From NCBI RefSeq assembly GCF_019603315.1, contig NZ_CP080649.1, forward strand, positions 2,180,176 through 2,244,175: a stretch of 64,000 bases of DNA, written 5' to 3'. The stretch is from Ruficoccus sp. ZRK36 (GTDB taxonomy: Bacteria > Verrucomicrobiota > Verrucomicrobiia > Opitutales > Cerasicoccaceae). Below the pieces are notes generated by a model that ran no database searches, was not told where the DNA came from, and worked only from the letters and a program-made list of their open reading frames with translations. The translations under genes and the position numbers were made by a program. Of the stretch, positions 57,532 through 64,000 are shown in pieces. How positions within the stretch are numbered: the stretch's first letter is position 1; each line of letters opens with the position of its first letter.

Positions 57532-58026
57532 ATGAACGACTTCCCCGCACCGGAAACCCTCGGAACGCTCGCGCTCGCCCGCGAGACCTACGGCAAACTC
57601 CTGGCCGCTTTCCACGAGAAGGACGGCCAGACCTCGCAACTGGAGGCCGACCTGGGAGCGGCCAACGAACTGGTGGACGAGAGCGCAACCGCTCTCGCTC
57701 AGGCGCAAACCGACCTGAAAGCGAAAGCCACCGAAACGGACCAGGCCAAGCGTGACCTCGCCACGGCCAAACAGACCATCCAGTCGCTGGAGACTCAGGT
57801 CGGCTCGCTCGAAACGACCGTCAGCGACCTGAAGACCGCCGCCAAGTCGGCGGAAGAAGAGGCCGCCGAAATCTGCGCCAGCGTCGGCGTCGATCCCCTC
57901 CAGATCAAGCCTGACGATACGCCTGAGCAGCCGGACCTGATGGCGCAGTACCGGGCCATCGAAGATCCCGGCCAGCGCACCGCTTTTTTCCGCAAACACA
58001 AAGATCAACTCCTTTCCCGCCGCTAA
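57532..58026 (+). CDS. Coiled-coil scaffold-like protein (164 aa)
   Basis: Starting at ATG 57532, residues 20-120 form an uninterrupted alanine- and glutamate-rich coiled coil with heptad spacing (FHEKDGQTSQLEADLGAANE and QTIQSLETQVGSLETTVSDL), and the C-terminus is basic and compact. A coiled-coil protein between the protease and the major capsid protein is usually the scaffold. No signature sequence is present, so the role is by position. Confidence 0.68.
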   Translation: MNDFPAPETLGTLALARETYGKLLAAFHEKDGQTSQLEADLGAANELVDESATALAQAQTDLKAKATETDQAKRDLATAKQTIQSLETQVGSLETTVSDLKTAAKSAEEEAAEICASVGVDPLQIKPDDTPEQPDLMAQYRAIEDPGQRTAFFRKHKDQLLSRR

Positions 58027-58029
58027 GCC

Positions 58030-58929
58030 ATGCCCAACCAACTCAATAACATTCAGGACATCCGTATCGCGGATGTGTTTCTCGAAGCCTTTGTGGCGGC
58101 GCTCATGCCGCTGCGTGCTTTCTCCACCGACTTTTCCGCCGAGTTCACCGAACGGGGGAAGACGGTGCATGTGCCGCTTATCGGCGCTGCCGGTAAGTCC
58201 TACGACTTCAAGGGCAGCTACTCGCAGAACGCCGACAGTTCCGTGGATACCGTGCCCGTGCAACTGACTCAGCACAAGGTCCAATCGCTCCACCTTACCG
58301 ACAAAGAATACTCCGAGGCGAGCGTCATCAGCCTCGAACGGCTGGCCAAGAGCAAGGCCCGCCAGCTCGCCCAGGACGTGTTGCAGGACATCTGGGGTGC
58401 GATCACGGAGGAAAACTACGGCGCTGCCGCTATCCCTGCGGTGACCGCGACCGCCTTCGATGCGGCCAAGGTTCTGAAGATGCGCGAAGCTTGCGCGGGC
58501 GTGAACATGCCCGTGACGGAACGTTCGCTCGTGCTGGACGACTCCTATTACTCCGCGCTGTTGGGCGACTCGAAAATCTCTCAGAGCTACCTCATTCAGG
58601 TCAGCCAGCCCGCCTTTCAGGAGGCTCGCATCCCGCGCGTCTACGGTTTCGACATCTTTGAAACGACCATCTTGCCCGAGAATGAAGAAAAGCTGGTCGG
58701 CTTCGCCGCTCACCCGCGTGGGCTGGCTATTGCCAACCGCTACCTGATGCCGCTCCGCCCCGAGTCCTACCTGGAGGCCGGTCCCGTCACCGATCCCGCC
58801 ACTGGGATCACGCTGGGCTACCGTCGCTACTACGACAACGACTCGGGCAAGGAAATCGCCGCCTTCGAGTGCGTGTACGGCTTCACCCGCGCCATCAAGG
58901 AAGGCATCCTCCGCATCGTTAAACCCTAA
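58030..58929 (+). CDS. Major capsid protein
   Basis: The 299-aa protein starts 3 bp after the scaffold-like gene. It has the features expected of an HK97/P22-type coat: an N-terminal helix with LEAFVAALMPLRAFSTDFSA, then FTERGKTVHVPLIGAAGKSY, the spine-like helix RLAKSKARQLAQDVLQDIWG (about residues 109-128) and the C-terminal A-domain strands YRRYYDNDSGKEIAAFECVY. It is the most strongly expressed type of late gene and ends with a terminator 300 bp downstream. Confidence 0.82.
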   Translation: MPNQLNNIQDIRIADVFLEAFVAALMPLRAFSTDFSAEFTERGKTVHVPLIGAAGKSYDFKGSYSQNADSSVDTVPVQLTQHKVQSLHLTDKEYSEASVISLERLAKSKARQLAQDVLQDIWGAITEENYGAAAIPAVTATAFDAAKVLKMREACAGVNMPVTERSLVLDDSYYSALLGDSKISQSYLIQVSQPAFQEARIPRVYGFDIFETTILPENEEKLVGFAAHPRGLAIANRYLMPLRPESYLEAGPVTDPATGITLGYRRYYDNDSGKEIAAFECVYGFTRAIKEGILRIVKP

Positions 58930-58943
58930 CCCTGCTAATTCTC

Positions 58944-59216
58944 ATGACTGACGAAGAACTTCAATCGCTCGGGGCCAAGGCTGCCGCCATGCCCGATGGT
59001 CGTAACGAGCTTTCGCCCAAACCGCTGTGTGCGGTGACGGCGCAGGCCGTCGTCGATCCAGAGGGCCGCATCCGTGTTTATAATTCGGAGACAGGGGAGG
59101 TGGTCACGATCCGGCAGGTTGACGGAGCGGCCATCGCTGCCGCCAACGACATCGCTGGACTCAAGGCTGCCTTGCAGACCGTCCTCTCGGAGGCGGGTAT
59201 CGCAGCTTTCGACTAA
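58944..59216 (+). CDS. Hypothetical phage head protein (90 aa)
   Basis: The product begins MTDEELQSLGAKAAAMPDGR and has a central beta section (PEGRIRVYNSETGEVVTIRQ) ending in a helix (AAANDIAGLKAALQTVLSEA). It lies between the major capsid protein and the operon terminator. The size and place suggest a head decoration or connector protein; no family is recognised. Confidence 0.6.
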   Translation: MTDEELQSLGAKAAAMPDGRNELSPKPLCAVTAQAVVDPEGRIRVYNSETGEVVTIRQVDGAAIAAANDIAGLKAALQTVLSEAGIAAFD

Positions 59217-59245
59217 AACCTTGGTTTTGTTTACGGTTATCGCAC

Positions 59246-59276
59246 AGGCCCCGGCGCCATGTCGGGGCTTGTTTTT
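59246..59276 (+). terminator. Rho-independent terminator of the capsid operon
   Basis: A 10-bp stem (AGGCCCCGGC with GTCGGGGCTT, two G-T pairs) around GCCAT is followed by GTTTTTATC. It lies 30 bp after the 90-aa gene and marks a break in the late operon. Confidence 0.75.
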
Positions 59277-59622
59277 ATCCCATAAAACAGCCGTAGGCAT
59301 CTTCGCAAAGAAGGCGTATCCACGCCTCCAGTGTTGGAACCGTCTTGCAGGGGTCGTAACGCTCCCACTGCCCGCTGGCACGCTTCCAATACACGCTCCA
59401 CGTGCCCGTGCTTTTCACGAACGTGACCTTGGCGAATTCGCGCTCCGTGAATTCCTTGGGATCCCTCCAGTAGGGGCGTTTTTCGATCAGGACAATGCTC
59501 TGCCCCTTTATCCGGTAGATAACATCCACCTGGTCGCGCATCTCGACCGGGGGACGAACCGTTTCCAGTAAGCTTACGAGTTCTTGCTCTACCTTGGCGT
59601 GCTCAAATTCAGACAGGGCCAT
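59275..59622 (-). CDS. DUF3024-family protein (cargo gene)
   Basis: From ATG 59622, preceded on the minus strand by AAGGA at suitable spacing (an upstream ATG at 59640 lacks one), the 115-aa protein matches the DUF3024 pattern: VRPPVEMRDQVDVIYRIKGQ, then IVLIEKRPYWRDP, then FAKVTFVKSTGTWSVYWKRA and GCFMG at the C-terminus. The function of DUF3024 is unknown. It is on the opposite strand to the late operon, a moron-like insertion. Confidence 0.8.
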   Translation of the reverse strand: MALSEFEHAKVEQELVSLLETVRPPVEMRDQVDVIYRIKGQSIVLIEKRPYWRDPKEFTEREFAKVTFVKSTGTWSVYWKRASGQWERYDPCKTVPTLEAWIRLLCEDAYGCFMG

Positions 59623-59718
59623 TCCCGTATCCTTGAGCATCGACAGCCCTTGACAAGCTCATGCTTCCATCACGCGCATCATAGGCCAGCGGAGTAATGT
59701 GGTATAACCGCCCGTCGT

Positions 59719-60513
59719 TCATGACTCGGAGTCTCCATCGGAAGCGGTGGAGCTATCATTGCATGAAGCTACTAGTGCAGTGACGAACTCTAGGGCAAAA
59801 CTCCAAAACTGCATGGCATCGCGTTCAGTGCAATCGCGAAGCTTGTATATCTCCATATGGTTCGACTGGCTCACAACTATCAAAGGAATGTATTTTCCTA
59901 TCGAACTCCGCTCTCTGAGTTTATTCATATAGAGATCAGGGCTTTGGGCGTAGTCGATTTGAGATAACTGGTTATTTGCATCCATCCATTTCTTTTGGTC
60001 CGTGTCGGGAACGACGCTTGGAGGACTGTAAATTGGAATTTGGTGTGCTATCGGATTTCTGAAGTCACAGATTTCCTTTAACCACGGATCAAACTTATCC
60101 AAGATTTCGACATACTTTGGATTGCGGCCCTTTAGGTTCTTCCGAAAGTCATTGTCTGATTTGGCGGGGAATAGATTGACGCAGCTCTGCTTGCGAGATT
60201 CTGAGGCATCTGGGACAACGTTATGGATATGCTGAGCAACCCATGCCATATTATCTATCGCCCCTCGAATACAAATATAAAAGTAATGGAGATAGATATT
60301 GATGTGGCAGTTTGCGATCCGATCCTTCGGCGAGTGGTCATGCGGTGAGTGAGCTCCTCTGATGTATATGAGGCACTCTTGAATATAAAGGAATCGTGGA
60401 CGAAGTCCTTGCCTGATATGGCGCGACGCCATTTCACTCCGACAGGCCGTTTCTAACGATCCCAAAGCTCCATGCGCGCGCTGCTTAAGTTGGTCGACAT
60501 CTGACTCGTTCAT
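59719..60513 (-). CDS. HEPN-like hypothetical protein (cargo gene)
   Basis: Starting at ATG 60513 the protein has 264 residues, mostly helical, with a motif RNPIAHQIPIY near residue 158-168. R-x4-H is the HEPN ribonuclease motif typical of toxins and abortive-infection proteins. Low GC content and the opposite strand set it apart from the tail operon, so it is probably an acquired defence or superinfection-exclusion gene. An alternative upstream start (60594) exists but lacks support. HEPN identity is suggestive only. Confidence 0.6.
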   Translation of the reverse strand: MNESDVDQLKQRAHGALGSLETACRSEMASRHIRQGLRPRFLYIQECLIYIRGAHSPHDHSPKDRIANCHINIYLHYFYICIRGAIDNMAWVAQHIHNVVPDASESRKQSCVNLFPAKSDNDFRKNLKGRNPKYVEILDKFDPWLKEICDFRNPIAHQIPIYSPPSVVPDTDQKKWMDANNQLSQIDYAQSPDLYMNKLRERSSIGKYIPLIVVSQSNHMEIYKLRDCTERDAMQFWSFALEFVTALVASCNDSSTASDGDSES

Positions 60514-60560
60514 GGTGTGTGGTTCTTGATATTTCACCAGAATGCGAGGGTACTGTTGTT

Positions 60561-60566
60561 TTGACA
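60561..60566 (+). promoter_or_regulatory. TTGACA start-proximal box, head-tail gene
   Basis: TTTTGACA ends 13 nt before ATG 60580 and follows the divergent HEPN-like gene, again where the operon restarts. Confidence 0.45.
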
Positions 60567-60579
60567 AGCCCACTTGGGG

Positions 60580-60897
60580 ATGACTCCCAAGCAATCCGAC
60601 CAGTCCGAGGGCTTTGCCGAACTACTCGAAATCGCCGGTACCTATCTGAGTTGGAACGGGCACCCCTTCATGGCTCTGATCCGTACGCTTCAGCCGAAAG
60701 CGGAGGGCTTTGATCTCACCCCTGGTGACGACAACGCCGTGGGCGTCCGGGGTTTCGTCTCATCTTTTCCTGATAGACTGCCCGTGGTCGGAGATGGCTT
60801 CGAGGATGAGCAGGACACCCGTTACCGGGTGACACGCATCGTCCGCACGCCGGGCGATCTCACCATATACTTCGAATGCGAGGTGTCCTACGCATGA
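60580..60897 (+). CDS. Phage head-tail or tail attachment protein (105 aa)
   Basis: The 105-aa product from ATG 60580 begins MTPKQSDQSEGFAELLEIAG and ends in beta strands (YRVTRIVRTPGDLTIYFECE). Size and location (after capsid, before tail completion genes) fit a head-tail attachment protein. No sequence motif defines a family. Its stop overlaps the next start by 4 nt. Confidence 0.6.
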   Translation: MTPKQSDQSEGFAELLEIAGTYLSWNGHPFMALIRTLQPKAEGFDLTPGDDNAVGVRGFVSSFPDRLPVVGDGFEDEQDTRYRVTRIVRTPGDLTIYFECEVSYA

Positions 60898-61121
60898 ACG
60901 AGCACGAAGAAATCTTCGCCCGCCTTCGGGAGATCGAAAAGCGCCTGACCGTGCTTGAGGTGACGCTGTGGGGGCAGACCGGCGAGAACGGCCTGCGCTC
61001 GGACATCCGCGATCTCAAGGGAAAAATGGATACGCTTCTGCGTTTCTTCTGGGTGACGACGGCCATCCCGCCGCTGGTGGTGGCCGTGCTCGGGGTGCTG
61101 CGGTTCCTGGGCAAGCTGTAG
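60894..61121 (+). CDS. Small membrane protein, holin- or hemolysin-XhlA-like (75 aa)
   Basis: Residues 1-50 form a charged helix (IFARLREIEKRLTVLEVTLW), and residues 51-74 a single membrane segment (VTTAIPPLVVAVLGVLRFLG). This helix-plus-TM layout is that of XhlA-type or spanin-partner proteins that act with lysis proteins. No endolysin is adjacent in the window. The next gene encodes a lipoprotein-like protein, so the two may form a lysis pair. Confidence 0.62.
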   Translation: MNEHEEIFARLREIEKRLTVLEVTLWGQTGENGLRSDIRDLKGKMDTLLRFFWVTTAIPPLVVAVLGVLRFLGKL

Positions 61122-61128
61122 GCGCGTT

Positions 61129-61134
61129 TTGACA
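61129..61134 (+). promoter_or_regulatory. TTGACA start-proximal box, lipoprotein gene
   Basis: TTTTGACA ends 13 nt before ATG 61148, with GGC adjoining the start codon and no Shine-Dalgarno. Confidence 0.45.
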
Positions 61135-61147
61135 TTGCGCCAGCGGC

Positions 61148-61363
61148 ATGAACAAAACGCTCCTTCTTGTCATTGTCGGCCTCTGCGCTCTGTGCGTGGG
61201 GGCCTGTGTTCACTCCCGTGCCTCCGGGCACGTAACTCGTGACGAGTTGCACGCCTTTGTCGAAGATGCCAAGGCTCACTACGGCGACAACGAACGCGAC
61301 TGGCCTATCGAGGTCCGGGCCGAGTTCGTGAGTCTGTCCACCCGTTACTTCGAGGGGCGCTGA
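61148..61363 (+). CDS. Phage lipoprotein, possible o-spanin (71 aa)
   Basis: A signal with lipobox (LLVIVGLCALCVGACVHS; Cys20 most likely lipidated) is followed by a 50-residue soluble helix (RDELHAFVEDAKAHYGDNER). Size and lipidation are those of Rz1-like outer-membrane spanins, and the upstream membrane protein would be a candidate inner partner. It overlaps the next start by one base. Alternatively it is an exclusion lipoprotein. Confidence 0.58.
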   Translation: MNKTLLLVIVGLCALCVGACVHSRASGHVTRDELHAFVEDAKAHYGDNERDWPIEVRAEFVSLSTRYFEGR

Positions 61364-61941
61364 TGGCCGAGGCGGCATCCAGTCGGTCCCTGCGTCAGTT
61401 CGACCAGGCCATGCGCGAATACCTGCGGTACAATCAGCGCGAGGCCGGTCCGCTGATCGAGAACCGGGCCAAGAAGGTGCAGTGGGAACTGTACCGGCAG
61501 TTCAAGTCCATTGCTCCGACCCGGGACAAGATCGAGCAGGAAGCCGCCGCCCGGGGCTACGCCATTCGTCGCCGTAAGGGCGCGGACGGCAAGTCCCTCT
61601 CCGTGAAACAGGAACTTGCTCTGCGCAAGCGCTCCATCCGATACCTGTCCGTGAGCTACCTGTTCCGCGCTTGGCGATCCAACCGCGACGGCCAGAACGC
61701 CCGGCACAATGCCACCTCACGGCGTAACCGCAAGATCGGTGAGGCGCTCATCCGCACGGCCAAGGGCCAGCGCCATCCCTCCGTGCGCATCAGCAGCTTC
61801 CTCGAAGGGGTGATGGTCCAGAACCGCCAGCGCGGCCTCGTGGACAAGGCGCTACGAGCCCAGTCCACCGACATGAAAACCTACATCCGGCGCAAACAGC
61901 AGGAAGCCCTCAAGCGGACGGTTGGCCGCATCTTCGTATGA
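61363..61941 (+). CDS. Basic tail-completion-like protein (192 aa)
   Basis: A very basic protein with Arg/Lys-rich helices (LRQFDQAMREYLRYNQREAG then ALRKRSIRYLSVSYLFRAWR), no signal peptide and no known domain. HK97 gp10-type tail completion proteins have comparable length and position. Four-nucleotide overlap with the following gene points to one assembly operon. Confidence 0.6.
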   Translation: MAEAASSRSLRQFDQAMREYLRYNQREAGPLIENRAKKVQWELYRQFKSIAPTRDKIEQEAAARGYAIRRRKGADGKSLSVKQELALRKRSIRYLSVSYLFRAWRSNRDGQNARHNATSRRNRKIGEALIRTAKGQRHPSVRISSFLEGVMVQNRQRGLVDKALRAQSTDMKTYIRRKQQEALKRTVGRIFV

Positions 61942-62372
61942 AGCTCTCTGAAGTCATCCCTGCCGTCACGGCCCAGTTGCGCACCGATGCGTTCCTGAAC
62001 GCACTGGAAATCATCGCCAACATTTCCGCCGACCACAACCGGCGTCTGGAGTCGGCCTTGAAGGAAAAGGGACTCTGCCTCATGCTGGTGCAATCTTCCG
62101 GTTCCACGCCGAAGGCCGACAGCCCCCGGCTTCTCCTGCATAACGAGGTGGTGGTGTCCGCCTTGGAAAATCCCACCCAGAACAAGACGGGCGAGAACGC
62201 CCTGCAAGTGGCCGAACGTGTGTTGAACGTACTCCATCAGGCCAGTTGGGCAACCGAGCACGGCCTGCGCCACGTCCTTCAGGTTGACACGCCCGCGTAT
62301 GAAGCCGGTCCGCTCGACAGCGGACTCATCATTTACTTCTGCAATTTCCAGGTAAAAACCCTCCAGCCCTAA
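61938..62372 (+). CDS. Tail terminator-like protein (144 aa)
   Basis: The product (MKLSEVIPAVTAQLRTDAFL, then LCLMLVQSSGSTPKADSPRL, then VLNVLHQASWATEHGLRHVL) has the alternating helix/strand make-up and position of lambda gpU-like tail terminators or minor tail proteins, directly before the tail tube gene. No exact family could be named. Confidence 0.6.
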   Translation: MKLSEVIPAVTAQLRTDAFLNALEIIANISADHNRRLESALKEKGLCLMLVQSSGSTPKADSPRLLLHNEVVVSALENPTQNKTGENALQVAERVLNVLHQASWATEHGLRHVLQVDTPAYEAGPLDSGLIIYFCNFQVKTLQP

Positions 62373-62376
62373 GACC

Positions 62377-62919
62377 ATGCCCAATCCGAATCTTCTCCTC
62401 ATCGGCAGCGGTGATTTCTCGATTATCACCGGCATCACGGCGGCCCCGGCCAATGAGGCCGAGTATGACGATGCCAATGCCATGTTCGGAAACCTGAAAG
62501 CGTTCTCGTTCCAGAATCAGGCCGAGACGAAAGAGCACTTCGGCAGCTACCGGAGCGTGAAAATCCTCGACCGGGTGTTCACCACGCAACTGCGGCTGGG
62601 CTACTTGCTCCAGTTGGAGGAAGTCGATGACCGGGCGGTGGAATCCCTCTTTTATGGCGCATCCGGCGAATTGACCGGCTCTAATCCCGACTACCGTGAG
62701 ATCAACCCGTTCCAGCGACCGCAAAGCCTGACCGGCTTCGCCCGGTTGCGCGTCTGGGATGACAAGAACTCTCAGAGCCCGCGCCTGATGCACAAGGATT
62801 TTTGGTGCAATGTGCGCCTGAACAACCAGCCCGAAGTGGGCGACGAATGGTTCGGCTACGAAATGAAGGTGGATGTGCTCTCGCCGGTGGGGACAGTCTT
62901 TCTACGGCAGGACGCCTGA
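62377..62919 (+). CDS. Major tail tube-like protein (180 aa)
   Basis: A mostly beta protein starting MPNPNLLLIGSGDFSIITGI with repeated strand segments (SYRSVKILDRVFTTQLRLGY; EWFGYEMKVDVLSPVGTVFL). Position between terminator-like and later tail genes, plus the start spacing of 4 bp, supports the tail tube subunit. The assignment is by composition and order, not by a unique motif. Confidence 0.62.
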   Translation: MPNPNLLLIGSGDFSIITGITAAPANEAEYDDANAMFGNLKAFSFQNQAETKEHFGSYRSVKILDRVFTTQLRLGYLLQLEEVDDRAVESLFYGASGELTGSNPDYREINPFQRPQSLTGFARLRVWDDKNSQSPRLMHKDFWCNVRLNNQPEVGDEWFGYEMKVDVLSPVGTVFLRQDA

Positions 62920-62922
62920 GCC

Positions 62923-63930
62923 ATGAGTGAACTTAACGAACTGTTTGGCCCGTCCACGGTGCTTCCCCCCAGCGCTCCGCTCCATCTCGTGGAGCTGGCA
63001 GACAGCATCGCTTCGTTCCCCGAGGGTGAGCGTGTGCCCAGTATGCGTATCTGGTGCAATCCGGCCATGACAGGTATCTATCTGAACGGATTGGACGCCC
63101 GTGAACTGCAACTGCAAAACCTCGTACATCTGCGCTCCATTACCCTTTATGGCTGTCCACTGGAACGGTTCCCGGCTCTCACGCGCATGACCGAACTGAC
63201 CTCAATCGAATGTCTCTATGGGGGCCGTTTTCGTTATATTTCCGACCTGAGTGCGCTGGTAAATCTTACGACGCTGCGCGTGGAGGAAGGTCTGCTCGAA
63301 GATGCCTATGGCATCAAACATTTGTCCGCCCTTCAAGACCTGAGTCTTGCCTACAATCATCTCGTTCGGATGCCGCCCTTGGATAACCTCGTGGCCTTGA
63401 AAAACCTGTCGGTCTCCGACAACCTGTTGACGGACTTACCCGAGCTGGGGGCGCAGCTCTTGCTGGAACAACTCGACTGTGACGGCAATCGGTTGACCGT
63501 CTTGCCCCCGTTGAACCACCTCTCTGCCCTGAGTGGTTTGTATTGCAGGAATAATCAACTGACCGAATTGCCCGAACTGAATGGGCTGGTTGCCCTGAAA
63601 TACCTGTATTGCAATACGAACCAGTTGGCCTCGTTACCGTCTCTGGACGGCTTGAGCGAACTGTTTTACCTGCACTGCTACGAGAACGAATTGACGGTCC
63701 TGCCGGACTTAACCGGCTTGAGCAAGCTGCGTTACGTCCGGGCAGAGGACAACCAGTTGAGCGCCGAAGCCATCGACAATGCCCTCATTCAGTTGGCGGG
63801 GGCTGGCATGGCAACCAACGGCAGTTTTAATTACTCCGGCAATCCGGGCGCGCCCAACGAGCAGCGTTCCACGGACGCCACCACCGCTAAAACCATCCTG
63901 ACCAGCCGTGGCTGGGCCATCACCATTTGA
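62923..63930 (+). CDS. Leucine-rich-repeat protein in the tail operon
   Basis: The 335-aa protein carries about ten LRR units of 21-22 residues between residues 60 and 285, with the consensus L-x-x-L-x-x-L-x-C-x-x-N-x-L-T-x-L-P (for example LYCRNNQLTELPELNGLVAL and YLYCNTNQLASLPSLDGLSE), and a C-terminal cap ending AKTILTSRGWAITI. LRR domains bind proteins or glycans and are rare in phage structural operons. It begins 3 bp after the tail tube gene, so it is a genuine operon member. Receptor or accessory tail adhesion is the leading idea, but a bacterial protein captured by the phage is possible. Confidence 0.85.
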   Translation: MSELNELFGPSTVLPPSAPLHLVELADSIASFPEGERVPSMRIWCNPAMTGIYLNGLDARELQLQNLVHLRSITLYGCPLERFPALTRMTELTSIECLYGGRFRYISDLSALVNLTTLRVEEGLLEDAYGIKHLSALQDLSLAYNHLVRMPPLDNLVALKNLSVSDNLLTDLPELGAQLLLEQLDCDGNRLTVLPPLNHLSALSGLYCRNNQLTELPELNGLVALKYLYCNTNQLASLPSLDGLSELFYLHCYENELTVLPDLTGLSKLRYVRAEDNQLSAEAIDNALIQLAGAGMATNGSFNYSGNPGAPNEQRSTDATTAKTILTSRGWAITI

Positions 63931-63932
63931 CC

Positions 63933-64000
63933 ATGACCGAAGAAATCCAGGAAGGAAACCTCCGCTTCAACCGGGCCAGTCGCCCCGAGAGCGGGAAATA
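63933..64000 (+). CDS. Start of a downstream tail gene, truncated by the window
   Basis: ATG 63933, 2 bp past the LRR stop, opens a frame MTEEIQEGNLRFNRASRPES continuing off the edge. Operon spacing suggests another tail gene; nothing more can be said. Confidence 0.5.
   Translation, partial: MTEEIQEGNLRFNRASRPESGK

Overview
The window (about 64 kb, GC-rich) reads as a chromosomal segment of a Gram-negative bacterium, most likely a Verrucomicrobiota member of the Opitutales/Puniceicoccales type. This rests on prepilin-type proteins with an H-X9-DG-like tail, a fused CcsB-CcsA cytochrome c maturation protein, a CBS/DRTGG-domain inorganic pyrophosphatase, an LpxR-like lipid A deacylase (so an outer membrane) and many small lipoproteins. 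No 16S rRNA is present, so the taxonomy is inference.

Region 1 (1-17.8 kb) is ordinary chromosome: an SRPBCC fragment, tRNA-Val, recN, three very small lipoproteins, ccsBA with a coupled lipoprotein, a class I glutamine amidotransferase, a manganese-type pyrophosphatase, a pseudopilin, glyA, rpiB, a low-molecular-weight tyrosine phosphatase, purD, mpl, an LpxR-like gene and tRNA-Ser(CGA).

Region 2 (17.8-33.4 kb) is accessory DNA downstream of tRNA-Ser. It has a NADAR-family gene, an inverted copy of the tRNA-Ser 3' end inside an interspersed repeat, several AT-rich membrane-protein genes, a 2074-residue RHS/YD-repeat protein with an N-terminal transglutaminase-like domain and a variable C-terminal tail, two secreted partner proteins, two small XRE regulators separated by two hairpins, and a three-gene operon. 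That operon (DUF3732 SMC-like ATPase, middle component, nuclease-like effector) matches the predicted ABC-3C conflict systems.

Region 3 (33.5-64 kb, running off the end) is a siphovirus-like prophage. Its order is integrase, HTH protein, VRR-NUC nuclease, RecA-like ATPase, Gp157-like protein, SSB-tailed protein, DEAD-box helicase, primase-helicase, regulators, a divergent amidoligase region with duplicated promoter/operator cassettes, a DNA-modification island (methylase-like protein lacking a visible motif IV, stand-alone ParB, C5-methylase, tandem-ParB/methyltransferase fusion, HAD hydrolase, second methyltransferase), terminase, portal, S49 protease, scaffold-like protein, capsid, then tail genes including a leucine-rich-repeat protein. 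Opposite-strand cargo genes (uracil-DNA glycosylase-like, DUF3024, HEPN-like) sit inside the structural operon.

The signals I consider most worth following are: a TTGACA box 13-20 nt upstream of at least nine prophage start codons that lack clear Shine-Dalgarno sequences; the ParB/methyltransferase/HAD module; a CAU tRNA-like element between portal and protease; the duplicated operator cassette around 44.2-45.1 kb; the nested palindrome at 42.74-42.83 kb; and the ABC-3C operon beside the integrase.
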